Assembly (NCBI GenBank): GCA_016716885.1
Contig: JADJUV010000004.1
Span: 74,607 to 138,606, forward strand
Source: Candidatus Trichofilum aggregatum
GTDB taxonomy: Bacteria > Chloroflexota > Anaerolineae > Promineifilales > Promineifilaceae
Length of the DNA stretch: 64,000 nt
Reading direction: 5' to 3'
A program made the position numbers and the translations under genes. Each line of letters opens with the position of its first letter. The first letter of the stretch is position 1. Below, piece by piece: positions 17,813-27,600 of this stretch. Under the pieces are notes generated by a model that saw nothing but the letters and a program-made list of their open reading frames with translations, was not told where the DNA came from and ran no database searches.

Positions 17813-19276
17813 TTAATTTGTGCTTGTATGGTGTACTTGTACCTTTACGATAGCCTGACTATCTGCCTGCACCTGGGCACGGTGATCGAGGGTGTGGCCG
17901 ATGATCCAGAGTGGGTGCTGGGCCGTAGCCAGAATGGGCCAGCGGCCGCGTGCTTCAGCCATGATCTGCCGTTGGTTCATTACTTTTTTAATGGCCTGAG
18001 ATTGCCCCTCTAGACCTAACGGTTGGATGCGCTCGCCGGGTTGCCGCGGCCGCAACCACACCTCTTCCCCCTCATTCATCGCTACAAACGCCCGCCACGG
18101 ATCTGGGTTTTCCCAAATATCGGCCAGGGTCACATGGCTGACGCGTTCGGCGGTGATAAACCAACCATCGGTCAGAGCCACCTGACCCGGCACAGGCAGG
18201 GGGATAGGCACATCGTTGGGCAGTTGGGGCCAGGTATGGGGAGAGGGGCTGTCCGCGGCCGCGATCTCCACTGTCTCATACCCCACCGACAGGCGCACAC
18301 TCCCTGGCAGGGCCATCTGTTGCCCCACTGTACCCGTTTCCGCCAGACCTCGCGCCTGTTCCAACACCCCAAACGACAATTCCCCCGCTCCTTGTAATAA
18401 ACGCCCAATCGCCTGCCGCAACACCCGCCGACGTAAACTTAAGGGCAGGGCCAACCAGCGTGCCCGCCTGAGCGTTACCCGGTTCACCCCCGTTTCTACC
18501 ACTTCGGCCCAGCTCTCCGCCTGTAGCGCTCGGAGCAACTCTTCATCAGCCCGGACGATTTCCGCCAGATCACGCATGCGGCCGCGCACCTGGGGATTGT
18601 AGCTCTCCAACAAGGGCAGTAGTTCATGCCGGATGCGGTTGCGGTGGAATTGGGTGTCCTGGTTGGACTCGTCGTGGACGGGGTTGAGTTGGTGGGTCTG
18701 GCAGTAGGCTTCGATCTCCTGGCGGGTGGTGGTGAGGAGAGGGCGGAGGAGAGGTGGAGGGGGGATAGTGGAGAGGGGAAAGGCAAGAGGGAAGGGGGCG
18801 ATGGGTAGGATGCCGCGTAGGCCAGCCAGGCCCGATCCCCGGAGCAGGTGGAGCAGGACGGTTTCGGCCTGATCGTCGGCGTGGTGGGCGAGAAGGATCG
18901 CGGCCGCGCCCACCTGTTGAGCGACTGATCCCAGAAAACGGTAACGGGCGTTACGTGCGGCTTCCTCAATCGTCCAGCCTTCTTCTTGGGCCAACTGCCG
19001 TACATCCACTTGTGCCATGACCACGCGCACGCCCCAGGCGGTCGCTGTGGCCTGGACAAATCCGGCGTCATCATCGGCTTGCGGCCGCAGGCCATGATGT
19101 AGATGAGCCACTACCAGGTGGGCGGGGTCAATCAGCTTGCCGTGGATGAGCAGGTGCAACAGGGCCAACGAATCCGGCCCCCCGGAGACCCCAATGACAA
19201 AGGTGCTGGTGGGGGAGAAAGGGACGGTTGCGGCCGCGGTTTGCCAAAAAGTGGTGACTCGTTCAACGAGAGGCAT
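17813..19276 (-). CDS. tilS: tRNA(Ile)-lysidine synthase
   Basis: A 487-residue PP-loop ATPase that modifies C34 of tRNA-Ile(CAU) to lysidine. PP-loop SGGPDSLALLHLL (~30-42), HHGLRPQADDD, ARNARYRFL, LLAHHADDQAETVLLHLLRGSG, then the TilS substrate-binding and C-terminal domains (RPRQPGERIQPLG, KVMNQRQIMAEARGRWPI). Full length. Its mid-section is rich in Pro/Leu and the DNA carries eight GCGGCCGC-type sites. Confidence 0.93.
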   Translation of the reverse strand: MPLVERVTTFWQTAAATVPFSPTSTFVIGVSGGPDSLALLHLLIHGKLIDPAHLVVAHLHHGLRPQADDDAGFVQATATAWGVRVVMAQVDVRQLAQEEGWTIEEAARNARYRFLGSVAQQVGAAAILLAHHADDQAETVLLHLLRGSGLAGLRGILPIAPFPLAFPLSTIPPPPLLRPLLTTTRQEIEAYCQTHQLNPVHDESNQDTQFHRNRIRHELLPLLESYNPQVRGRMRDLAEIVRADEELLRALQAESWAEVVETGVNRVTLRRARWLALPLSLRRRVLRQAIGRLLQGAGELSFGVLEQARGLAETGTVGQQMALPGSVRLSVGYETVEIAAADSPSPHTWPQLPNDVPIPLPVPGQVALTDGWFITAERVSHVTLADIWENPDPWRAFVAMNEGEEVWLRPRQPGERIQPLGLEGQSQAIKKVMNQRQIMAEARGRWPILATAQHPLWIIGHTLDHRAQVQADSQAIVKVQVHHTSTN

Positions 19277-19307
19277 AAGCGTCGTAGCCCAGAAGATGAT
19301 TAGCCAC

Positions 19308-19490
19308 AGATGTCACAGATGAGTTCTCTGTAAGAAGCCACGAATTACACGAATTAACACGAATTTTTCTCTGGTGACTTGGCACCCTTTGCGCCTCTAC
19401 GTGCGTTTTTTCCGTAGACTCGCAGATCAATACGGATTTTTCTTTTCTCTGTGTTCTCTGCGTCTCTGCGGTTCATTGTTTTCACCCAAG
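19308..19490. repeat. Dispersed 'CACGAATTACACGAATTAACACG' repeat tract
   Basis: Contains AAGCCACGAATTACACGAA, CACCCTTTGCGCCTCT and CTCTGCGTCTCTGCGG words shared with the tracts near 20866, 31037 and 53487. Confidence 0.65.
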
Positions 19491-19501
19491 ACTCACCGAC
19501 T

Positions 19502-19532
19502 AAAACAAAAACGGCCCGTCAGATGACGAGCC
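19502..19532 (-). terminator. Intrinsic terminator of tRNA-Leu
   Basis: On the minus strand GGCTCGTC-ATCT-GACGGGCC is followed by GTTTTTGTTTTA, 6 bp past the encoded CCA of the tRNA. Confidence 0.85.
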
Positions 19533-19537
19533 ATTTT

Positions 19538-19623
<86 letters not shown>

Positions 19624-19960
19624 ACGCAGGCAATATTGTAGCCGGAAATTGAGTAAGCTACAAAAAAAGGTCATAATTAGTTTTGGGTAAGGCCAGACCA
19701 GCTTTTATAGCATTTACGATTGACGATTTTAGATTTACGATTGGGAACAATCTGGACAACATCTCGTAAAACCTCAAAATCTTTTTCTTGAAAGCTATAA
19801 AACCTATCAGGTCTCCAGGATGGAAAGCTAGAGGCTTTTGAAAATGGTGAATGGTAAAGGGTGAATCGTAAATCGTAAATCGTAACGTGGTTGCGGCCGC
19901 GATCTGATTAAGCGACAATAACAGCCTATCCCAAAACTCCCACATCCCACGAGGTTACCC
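19624..19960. other. 337-bp intergenic region with short direct repeats
   Basis: No supported gene. It carries direct repeats of AAATCGTA (19862-19885) and ATTTACGATT words, one GCGGCCGC (19891), and the GAGGTTA ribosome site of the arginase gene. Confidence 0.5.
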
Positions 19961-20851
19961 TTGAAACATACGATTCGCATTATTGGTGTACCCATGGACT
20001 TAGGTCAAAACCGGCGCGGCGTTGACATGGGGCCGAGTGCCGTGCGTTATGCTGGTTTGCAGGGTCGCCTGGAACGGCTCGGTTATAAGGTTTTAGATTT
20101 AGGCAATGTGCCGGTTCCGGGCCGCGAAGAGGAGAGTGTTGAAACATCAGGTAAACGGTTGAAGGCGGTGACGGCCGTGTGTGAAGCGATTTATGAACGC
20201 GGCCGCGACTGTGTTTCTGCCGGTGAAATCGCCATTTTCTTGGGTGGTGATCACAGCATCAGCATTGGTTCGGTTGCGGCCGCGAGTGAAAATGAAACGG
20301 TCGGCGTTATCTGGATAGATGCCCACGGCGATTACAACACCCCCGCCACCTCACCCAGTGGCAACATTCATGGGATGCCCGTCTCCGTGCTGGTAGGTGA
20401 TGGGCCAGAATCGTTGGTCAATGTAGGACGGCCCGGCCCTAAAGTCGCTCCCCACCAGATTGTCCAGATTGGCATTCGTAGCCTGGACGTAAAAGAGCGA
20501 GACCGAATGCTCAACAGCGGTATCAACATCTTCACCATGCGCCATTTGGATGAAATGGGCATGGCTACGGTGGCCCGCAACGCCCTGGATCGCCTGCGCC
20601 ACATGACCCGTATTCACATAAGCCTGGATATGGACAGCCTGGACCCGGACGAAGCCCCCGGCGTAGGAACCCCGGTTCCGGGTGGCCTGACCTACCGTGA
20701 GGCCCATTTACTGATGGAAATTTTGGGCGATAGCGGCAAAGTTCATTCCATTGATGTGGTGGAGATTAACCCCATCCTGGACAAAGGTAATCACACCGCC
20801 GAGTTGGCCGTGGAGCTAGTCGCTTCGCTGTTGGGCCAGCGCATTCTATAG
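19961..20851 (+). CDS. rocF: Arginase
   Basis: A 296-residue binuclear-manganese ureohydrolase converting arginine to ornithine and urea. Metal-binding motifs in order: GGDHS (~107), DAHGDYNTP (~131) and SLDMDSLDP (~229); SGNIHGMP follows the second motif, as in arginases rather than agmatinases. The start is a TTG preceded by GAGGTTA at good spacing; the protein begins KHTIRIIGVPMDLGQNRRG, the usual arginase N-terminus. Monocistronic. Full family length. Confidence 0.93.
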   Translation: MKHTIRIIGVPMDLGQNRRGVDMGPSAVRYAGLQGRLERLGYKVLDLGNVPVPGREEESVETSGKRLKAVTAVCEAIYERGRDCVSAGEIAIFLGGDHSISIGSVAAASENETVGVIWIDAHGDYNTPATSPSGNIHGMPVSVLVGDGPESLVNVGRPGPKVAPHQIVQIGIRSLDVKERDRMLNSGINIFTMRHLDEMGMATVARNALDRLRHMTRIHISLDMDSLDPDEAPGVGTPVPGGLTYREAHLLMEILGDSGKVHSIDVVEINPILDKGNHTAELAVELVASLLGQRIL

Positions 20852-20865
20852 CTCCTACGAAAATA

Positions 20866-20965
20866 ACGAACCGCAGAGACGCAGAGAACGCAGAGAAAAG
20901 AAAAATCTGTGAAATCTGTGAAATCTGTGGTTAAAATTTTCATTCGCCTGAATTCGTGGCAAAAA
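20866..20965. repeat. Dispersed 'CCGCAGAGACGCAGAGAACGC' repeat
   Basis: CCGCAGAGACGCAGAGAAC, GTGAAATCTGTGAAATCTG and TTCGTGGC words, matching tracts near 31037 and 19308. It forms the upstream region of the GyrI-like gene. Confidence 0.65.
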
Positions 20966-20982
20966 ATCTCCCGGGTTCTATC

Positions 20983-21594
20983 ATGAACAAAATTGACCTC
21001 AAAAAAACATGGAAGCATTTGTATAACCCGTCGGCACAAGTTGTGGCTGAGGTGGATGTGCCACCGATGAATTATTTGCTTATTGACGGGCGGGGTGATC
21101 CCAACACGGCGGCTGAGTACGCGGCCGCGGTCGAAGCCCTCTTCTCTCTCGCCTATGCCCTCAAATTCCACCTCAAACGCACCATAGAGGTAGATTATGT
21201 GGTGATGCCCCTGGAAGGACTGTGGTGGGCCGAAGACATGCACCAGTTTAGCGTCGAGCGTAAATCTGACTGGCTCTGGACAATGATGATCCTTCAGCCG
21301 GAAGAGGTAACGGCGGCGATGTTTGCCCAGGTGCTGGCCGAAGTGACCAAGAAAAAACAGCTAGACGCCTTAGCGGGCGTGAGGCTAGAGCATTATCATG
21401 AAGGGTCATCCGCCCAGATCATGCACCTGGGGCCATACAGCGCCGAAGGGCCAACCGTCGCTAAGCTTCACGGTTTTATTGCTGACAATGGGTATACCCT
21501 GGGTGGCAAACATCACGAAATCTACTTGAGTGATCCGCGCAAATCGGCCCCAGAGAAGATGCGCACCGTGATCCGCCAGCCGTTTCAGGCGTGA
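20983..21594 (+). CDS. GyrI-like small-molecule-binding protein
   Basis: A 203-residue protein from the ATG at 20983; the frame extends upstream to 20956 (GTG), but that lies in a dispersed repeat. Its GyrI-like/SOUL-related fold is indicated by PPMNYLLIDGRGDPNTA, VMPLEGLWWAEDM, EHYHEGSSAQIMHLGPYSAE and the C-terminal HHEIYLSDPRKSAPEKM. Stand-alone GyrI-like proteins bind or hydrolyse amphipathic small molecules. It ends about 110 bp before the CHAT gene and may be unrelated to it. Confidence 0.85.
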   Translation: MNKIDLKKTWKHLYNPSAQVVAEVDVPPMNYLLIDGRGDPNTAAEYAAAVEALFSLAYALKFHLKRTIEVDYVVMPLEGLWWAEDMHQFSVERKSDWLWTMMILQPEEVTAAMFAQVLAEVTKKKQLDALAGVRLEHYHEGSSAQIMHLGPYSAEGPTVAKLHGFIADNGYTLGGKHHEIYLSDPRKSAPEKMRTVIRQPFQA

Positions 21595-21702
21595 GGCAGG
21601 GGGATGGGAAACTCTAGGAACTTAGGGGAACTCTGGGAACTTATTACAACTGACAAGCTGACTTGCTGACCGGCTGACAAGCTATTTTCAGAGGATCTGT
21701 TC

Positions 21703-23496
21703 ATGACAACAGTGGTGGATGTGGAAATACGCATATTGCCCCGGGAGGAAAACGGGTATCCGGTGGAGATTGAGGTGACCACCGAAACGGGGGAACAGCA
21801 ATATCCTCGGGGGTACGCGGCCGCAGACTATCCCACCCTCTCCTCGGGGGCCAGTGATACCCAACAGGGCCAACGGCTGTGGCAATGGCTCCTCACCGAC
21901 CCCAACCTGCAACTGGCCTGGGCCAAACTGTCCGGCCAATACCCCCAACGACGCATCCGCCTGCGCCTGGACGCGGCCGCGCCCGAATTACACAGCATCC
22001 CCTGGGAGTTAATACATGATGGTTCCAGCCAACTGGCCGCCAGCACCAATACCGCCTTCTCCCGCTACCTGGCTGGCCCCTGGCGGCCGCAACCCCCTCT
22101 TAACGCCAACCCCATCCGCATCCTCGTGGCCATTGCCAACCCGGAAAACCTGGAGAAATACGGCCTTCAGGCGGTAGACGCGGCGCAAGAATGGGCCTTA
22201 ATGACCGCGGCCGCGAACGATCCCCGGTTTGAGTTTGTCGCTTTACCCGCGCCCGTTACCCTGGCCCGGTTGGAAACCGCCTTGCGCCAAGGCATCCATA
22301 TCCTGCACCTGGTGGGGCATGGGCAATTTGCCCGCAGTGGCAAAAACGCCCTCCTTTACCTGGCCGATGACGATAACCAGGCCAAACCGGTGCGTGATAC
22401 CGACTTTGTGGCAATGTTGACCCGTTTTTTGGGCGGGGTAGATGCGGTGGCTGGTGCTGATCTGCGTCTGGTTTACCTCTCTAGTTGCCAGACCGCCACT
22501 CGCAGCCCCGCTGATGCGTTTCGGGGGTTGGCCCCGCTCCTGGTAGGAACGGGCATTGCCAGTGTGGTGGCGATGCAAGACCTTGTGCCCGTTGTAACGG
22601 CTCAGGCGTTTGCCCGCACTTTTTATGAACGACTGGCGGCTCATGGGCGAGTGGATGCGGCCGCGAACGAAGCCCGCGCCCACATCCTCACCGCCGACCT
22701 GCCCGGTGCGGCTATCCCCGTTTTGTTCAGCCGCCTGCGTGACAACCAGCTTCTCGATCACACGTACAAAGCCCGTCTGCCCTTCGAGCCAGAACTGGTT
22801 TACATTCCGGCCGGGCCATTCCGTATGGGGTCGGATGCTGGCCCCGGCATTTCGGCCACCGAGACACCCACCCACGAAGTCACTCTAGCGGCCTACCGGC
22901 TGGGCAAATACCCCGTTACCAATGAGCAATACGCCGAATTTATCCGCCAGACGGCACACCCGGTCACCCGTGAGATGGGCTGGTTTGGCCGCAACCCACC
23001 GAAAGAACAACTGAACCACCCGGTGGTGGGGGTGAGTTGGTTGGATGCCCTGGCTTACTGTCAATGGCTGGCGGCCCAGACAGGGCGAGCCTATCGCCTG
23101 CCCAGCGAAGCTGAATGGGAAAAAGCTGCCAAAGGGCCAGATGGCTGGCGCTACCCGTGGGGTAACGAGTGGGCCGAGCAACACTGCCATCACAGTCAGA
23201 ACACAACCGCCCCGGTTGATGCTTACCCTGACGGGGTCTCACCGTATGGCTGCCATGATATGTTGGGCAATTGTGCGGAGTGGACGAGCACCTTGTGGGG
23301 TATGGACCCGGTTAAGGCTAGTTATGGGTACCCTTACACGAAAGATCAACGTGAGGACGCGGCCGCGACCGGTCATCGTCTTTATCGTGGTGGCTCATTC
23401 CGTGATGGGCCAGACCGCCTACGTTCTACCATGCGCAGTTGGTATGCCCCTGACCACCATGACAAACGGCGTGGTTTTCGGGTGGCAATGGGATAA
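21703..23496 (+). CDS. CHAT protease fused to FGE-sulfatase-like domain
   Basis: A 597-residue protein. Residues ~85-350 form a CHAT (caspase-family) peptidase domain with the catalytic dyad His206 (HLVGHGQF) and Cys262 (YLSSCQTA). Residues ~362-597 are an FGE-sulfatase/SUMF-like C-type-lectin fold (PAGPFRMGSD, YPVTNEQYAEFI, RLPSEAEWEKAA, YPWGNEW, RGFRVA). The segment RGGSFRDGPDRLRST lacks the paired cysteines of true formylglycine-generating enzymes, so this module is probably a binding domain. CHAT-FGE fusions are a known component of bacterial NTPase-linked conflict systems. First gene of the CHAT/SIR2/nSTAND cassette. Confidence 0.88.
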   Translation: MTTVVDVEIRILPREENGYPVEIEVTTETGEQQYPRGYAAADYPTLSSGASDTQQGQRLWQWLLTDPNLQLAWAKLSGQYPQRRIRLRLDAAAPELHSIPWELIHDGSSQLAASTNTAFSRYLAGPWRPQPPLNANPIRILVAIANPENLEKYGLQAVDAAQEWALMTAAANDPRFEFVALPAPVTLARLETALRQGIHILHLVGHGQFARSGKNALLYLADDDNQAKPVRDTDFVAMLTRFLGGVDAVAGADLRLVYLSSCQTATRSPADAFRGLAPLLVGTGIASVVAMQDLVPVVTAQAFARTFYERLAAHGRVDAAANEARAHILTADLPGAAIPVLFSRLRDNQLLDHTYKARLPFEPELVYIPAGPFRMGSDAGPGISATETPTHEVTLAAYRLGKYPVTNEQYAEFIRQTAHPVTREMGWFGRNPPKEQLNHPVVGVSWLDALAYCQWLAAQTGRAYRLPSEAEWEKAAKGPDGWRYPWGNEWAEQHCHHSQNTTAPVDAYPDGVSPYGCHDMLGNCAEWTSTLWGMDPVKASYGYPYTKDQREDAAATGHRLYRGGSFRDGPDRLRSTMRSWYAPDHHDKRRGFRVAMG

Positions 23497-23523
23497 TATC
23501 CCTTCATGGTAACTGTTCAGGTT

Positions 23524-23625
23524 CTCAAGAAACGAACCGCCAAGACACCAAGAACGCCAAGTCACCAGAGAAAAATTCGTATTAGTTCGTGCCATTCGTG
23601 GCTTCTTTCCATGAACTCACCTTTC
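23524..23625. repeat. Dispersed 'CGCCAAGACACCAAGAACGCCA' repeat
   Basis: A copy of the same family as 10548-10640 (CGCCAAGACACC, CGTGGCTTCTTTCC), lying between the CHAT-FGE and SIR2-like genes. Confidence 0.65.
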
Positions 23626-23665
23626 ATAAATTATCAGGTCTGGGTTTCTTTTACCGGAGCATCCT

Positions 23666-24667
23666 ATGAGCATCCGTGCAACTGTTGATTGGCGTACCAT
23701 CATACGCCGCATAAAAACCGATAAATTCACGCCTATTATTAGTGACCGTGTTTTTTTCCCTGGTGATAATCAGGTCATTCCTACCTGGGCTAAGGAAATG
23801 GATTTTCCTTACCCCGTGAATAACGCTCTTACGATGGCTCAACTGGCCCAATATTTGTGTATCAACAGCCGTGATCACCTGACTGCCAAAGAAGATTTTC
23901 TGGAATTTGCCAAACAATACACCCTGGATCAAGTAACAAAAGATCGTAGCCTGGAGTCGGGCGATTTTTTAGACACCCTGACCGATGAATTGCCGGATCT
24001 TACCTATTCTCAATTAGCGGCGCGGCTGGCTTTTCCCACCTTTGAAAACGAGATGGCCAACCCCCTGCGTATTCTGGCCGAGTTGCCCCTCTCGATTTAC
24101 ATCACCACCAGCTATTACGATTTTTTGGAAACGGCCTTAAAAGCCGCCGGTAAAGACCCGGTGACGGAAATCTGTTACTGGCAAGATGATTTGGTCGATG
24201 ATGTGCCTTCTATCTTTGCCAGTGACCCGGATTTTCAACCGACGAGTGCGCGGCCGCTGGTTTATCACCTCAATGGCCTGGACGCATACCCTTCTTCATT
24301 GGTCATCAGCGAAGATGATTATCTCGACTTTCTGGTCAAGGTTTCCGAAGACCTGGAAGCCGTGCCCCGTCGTGTTTCTCAGGCTTTTGCTGACTCAACC
24401 CTACTCTTGTTAGGGTATCAGTTGGATGACTGGAACTTCAAGACCTTGTTCCGGGGCCTTATCAACACCCGTCGGGCCAGCCGCCGCCTCTTGAGTCTTT
24501 CTATTCAGATGGTACCAACCCCCACTGAGGAGGCAGCGAAGGATGCCCAAACGCGCGTACAAGACTATTTGGGACGTTATTTTGACAAGGTTAATTTTGA
24601 TGTTTATTGGGGAACGCCACAGGAGTTTACCCAGGAGTTATGGGCACAATGGCAAGGGACGAATTAA
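23666..24667 (+). CDS. SIR2-like domain protein
   Basis: A 333-residue protein of the SIR2_2 type. Seen: a SIR2-like N-terminus (FTPIISDRVFFPGDN in place of the usual GAGxS), IYITTSYYDFLETAL (cf. the TTNxD/E region), PLVYHLNGLDAYPSSLVISEDDYLDFL, and TLLLLGYQLDDWNFKTLFRGL, a very characteristic block. SIR2-like proteins in defence operons degrade NAD+ to abort infection; that is established for several families (Thoeris ThsA, DSR, SIR2-pAgo) but only inferred here. Its 3' end overlaps the start of the nSTAND gene, so the two are translationally coupled. Confidence 0.85.
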   Translation: MSIRATVDWRTIIRRIKTDKFTPIISDRVFFPGDNQVIPTWAKEMDFPYPVNNALTMAQLAQYLCINSRDHLTAKEDFLEFAKQYTLDQVTKDRSLESGDFLDTLTDELPDLTYSQLAARLAFPTFENEMANPLRILAELPLSIYITTSYYDFLETALKAAGKDPVTEICYWQDDLVDDVPSIFASDPDFQPTSARPLVYHLNGLDAYPSSLVISEDDYLDFLVKVSEDLEAVPRRVSQAFADSTLLLLGYQLDDWNFKTLFRGLINTRRASRRLLSLSIQMVPTPTEEAAKDAQTRVQDYLGRYFDKVNFDVYWGTPQEFTQELWAQWQGTN

Positions 24668-27600
24668 CCCCCAACGAAAATCCGTATGTCGGTCCCCGCA
24701 CCTTTAGCGAAAAGGATGCGCGTCGTTTTTTTGGCCGCGAACGCGAGGCACGTGATCTGCTTTCTCTGGTGATCACAGAGCCGCTCTCCTTGTTTTATGC
24801 CCGGTCCGGGGCCGGGAAGAGTTCGCTCATTAACACCCGGCTTATTCCTGGTTTGCGCCAGGAAGAGTTTGTGGTGTTGCCGGTAACGCGTGTTTCTGGG
24901 GTGGTGCCGATCGGCATAAAAGATGTGCGTAATGTGTTTGTGTTTAATTTGATCCTGAACCTGGATCAGAATAAACACGATCCTCAGACCCTGGCTACCG
25001 AGACGCTCTCTGATCATTTGCAACATAGTAAATCATTGTTGTCCGATCCATCGTTGGCGCGGGTGTTGATTATTGATCAGTTTGAGGAGATTTTTACCAC
25101 CCACCTGGATCATTGGCAGGAGCGACGAGACTTTTTTGAGCAGTTGGCCCAGGCCATGAAGAATGATCCGTTGTTGTGGGTGGTGCTGTCCATGCGTGAA
25201 GATTATGTGGCTTCGCTGGACCCGTTTGCCCGGATGTTGCCGGGGCGGCTGCGGCCGCGGCTGTTCATGCAGCGCATGGATGCCGACACCGCCCTTATCG
25301 CCATCGAAGAACCGGCAGAGAAAGGGGGGCGACCTTTTGCTCCCGGTGTAGCCAACACGTTAGTCGATAACTTGCGCCAGATACGGGGTCAGACCAGTGC
25401 CGATGTGATTTTTGGCGAATTTGTGGAGCCGGTTCAGTTACAGGTGGTCTGTTACCAGTTGTGGCAAAATTTGCAGTCGCGGCCGCAGGGCGAAATCACC
25501 CAAAAGGATGTGGATGAACTCGGTAATGTGGACGAAGCGCTGGGTCAGTTTTACGAGCAGGCCATTGGCCGGGTCGTCCAGGCCACCACCATTACCGAAT
25601 TGTCTTTGCGCAATTGGTTTGAAAACCAACTCATTACCGAATCACGTACCCGAGGCACCGTTTACCAGGGCAAAGAGAACACCGCCGGGATGCCAAATGA
25701 AGCCGTGAACCTGCTGGTAAGCCAATTTTTGATCCGTTCGGAATTTCGGGCTGGGGGAACCTGGTTTGAACTGGTGCACGAACGGTTTGTGGAGCCAATT
25801 TTGCAGGCCAACACCGAGTGGCGTTTGCGCCAAAGCCCTCTGGTGCAGTCCGCTGAAACCTGGGAGAGAGCCGGACGCCCGCCGGAAAAACTATACCGGG
25901 GGGGACAGTTGCGTGACATTCTGGTTTCGGTTAATCCCGAAACGGCGGATGAGCCGGTGCGCTCATTTTTGCGGGCCAGCCAGGATGCCCAAAATGAGCG
26001 AGACCTGGTGCGGGCGCAAGAAGAAGCGGAAGAGGAACGGCGGGCGGCCGATGAAGCCCGCCAGCAGGCTGAGAAAGAGGCGAAAACGTCGGCTCGCTTG
26101 CGTTATCTGGCGACGGCGTTAATCGTGGCCTTTTTTCTGGTCGCGGCCGCGTCGGTGGCTGCCTTGTGGCAAAGTCAGGTAGCCTCGTCCCAGTCCCAGG
26201 CCAACGCCACGCTGGCTGTCGATAACGCGGCCGCGGCTGCCACGGCCGGAGTGGCCGTTGTTACCAGTGATTATTTTGTCGTAGAAGCCAATTATCTGCT
26301 CCAGACGGCCGTCGCCTCAGAATCACAGGCTGAAGCGGCCGCGGCCACCAGTATTATTTTGGCGGATGAAAATGCTGACCTGGCGGCCACCAGTCAGGCC
26401 AATGAAGCCATTGCCGCGACCCGGGCGGCACAAGCGGAACAGGCCAAAGCGGAAGCTCTGCTGGCCCAACAAGAAGCTGAGCGCCAGCGTTGTCTGGTTT
26501 CGGCTCAGGCGCTGGCTTCACAGGCCATTCTGACCTTGAGCCAGCCCAAAAATGACACGGAACTGGCGGCTTTATTGGCGGTTCAGGCTAACAATTTATC
26601 CTGTGTGCAGGATACACCGGATGCAGAGTTTGAAGCGTTCACGGAGAATTTTTTACGCGATTTATTGAGCCGACCCTATTACAACAACACCTTGCGGCCA
26701 GGCGGGAATGCGGTACGGGCCTTGGCGTTTAGCCCGGATGGACATTGGCTCGCGGCCGCGGCCGATAATGGCTCTCTCCAGGTCTATGATCTAACTGTTC
26801 CCGGCAATCCTTTCATCCAGCTTCAGGGGCATACGGGTGTCGTGCGGGCTGTGGCTTTTCACCCGCAAACCAGCCAATTGGCCTCAGCGGGTGATGATTT
26901 GATCGTTCGTCTGTGGGATTTGTCGGCCCCGGACAGCCCGGTGCTGACCCTGACCGGCCATACGGGGGCTGTGCGGGCGCTGGCTTTCAGCCCTGATGGT
27001 AATACCCTCACCTCTGCGGGAGATGACAAATCAATCTATCTGTGGAATTTAGCGGCGGATGCGACAAGCCGAGAGCCTATCGTGCGGACAAATCATGCTA
27101 ACAGCGTGTTCGCCCTCACCTACGTTCCGACCAGTAGCCTCACCTATCTGATTTCGGTGAGTTCCGAGGGTGTTTATTTGTGGGATGCTAACCGTCTGGC
27201 CGTAGGCGGGAGTCCCTCACGCATCAGCAGTAGCCAACGGTTTATCAATGGTCTGGCGATTAACCGGACTGGCCGCATAATGGCGACCATTGGCTCTGAT
27301 GCGTCGGTGCGTTTGTGGGATATTACCAACCTGGCAAATGTGCCCTCGCCCGTCTCTATGACCCTGAATGTGCCCCAAATTGGTGCCCTGGCGTTTAATC
27401 CGGCGGGAAACTCTTTGTTTGTGGGCGATTCTACCGGGGCTATCCGTATGTGGGATTTTCCTCGTTTTCTGCTTAACCCTGGTCTGGCCGATGCGTCCTT
27501 GAATGGGCATCAATCGCTGGTGCTGGCTCTGGCGGTCAGTGCCAATGGACGCTGGTTGGCTTCAGCCACGGCCAGTGGTGAAATTCGCCTGTGGCAACTA

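Noticed and set aside
19658..19945. 95-codon minus-strand ORF after the tRNA
   Set aside because: Built largely from AAATCGTA-type direct repeats; no start context or domain.
21703..23496. Active formylglycine-generating enzyme
   Set aside because: The catalytic Cys pair is missing and no sulfatase gene is nearby.
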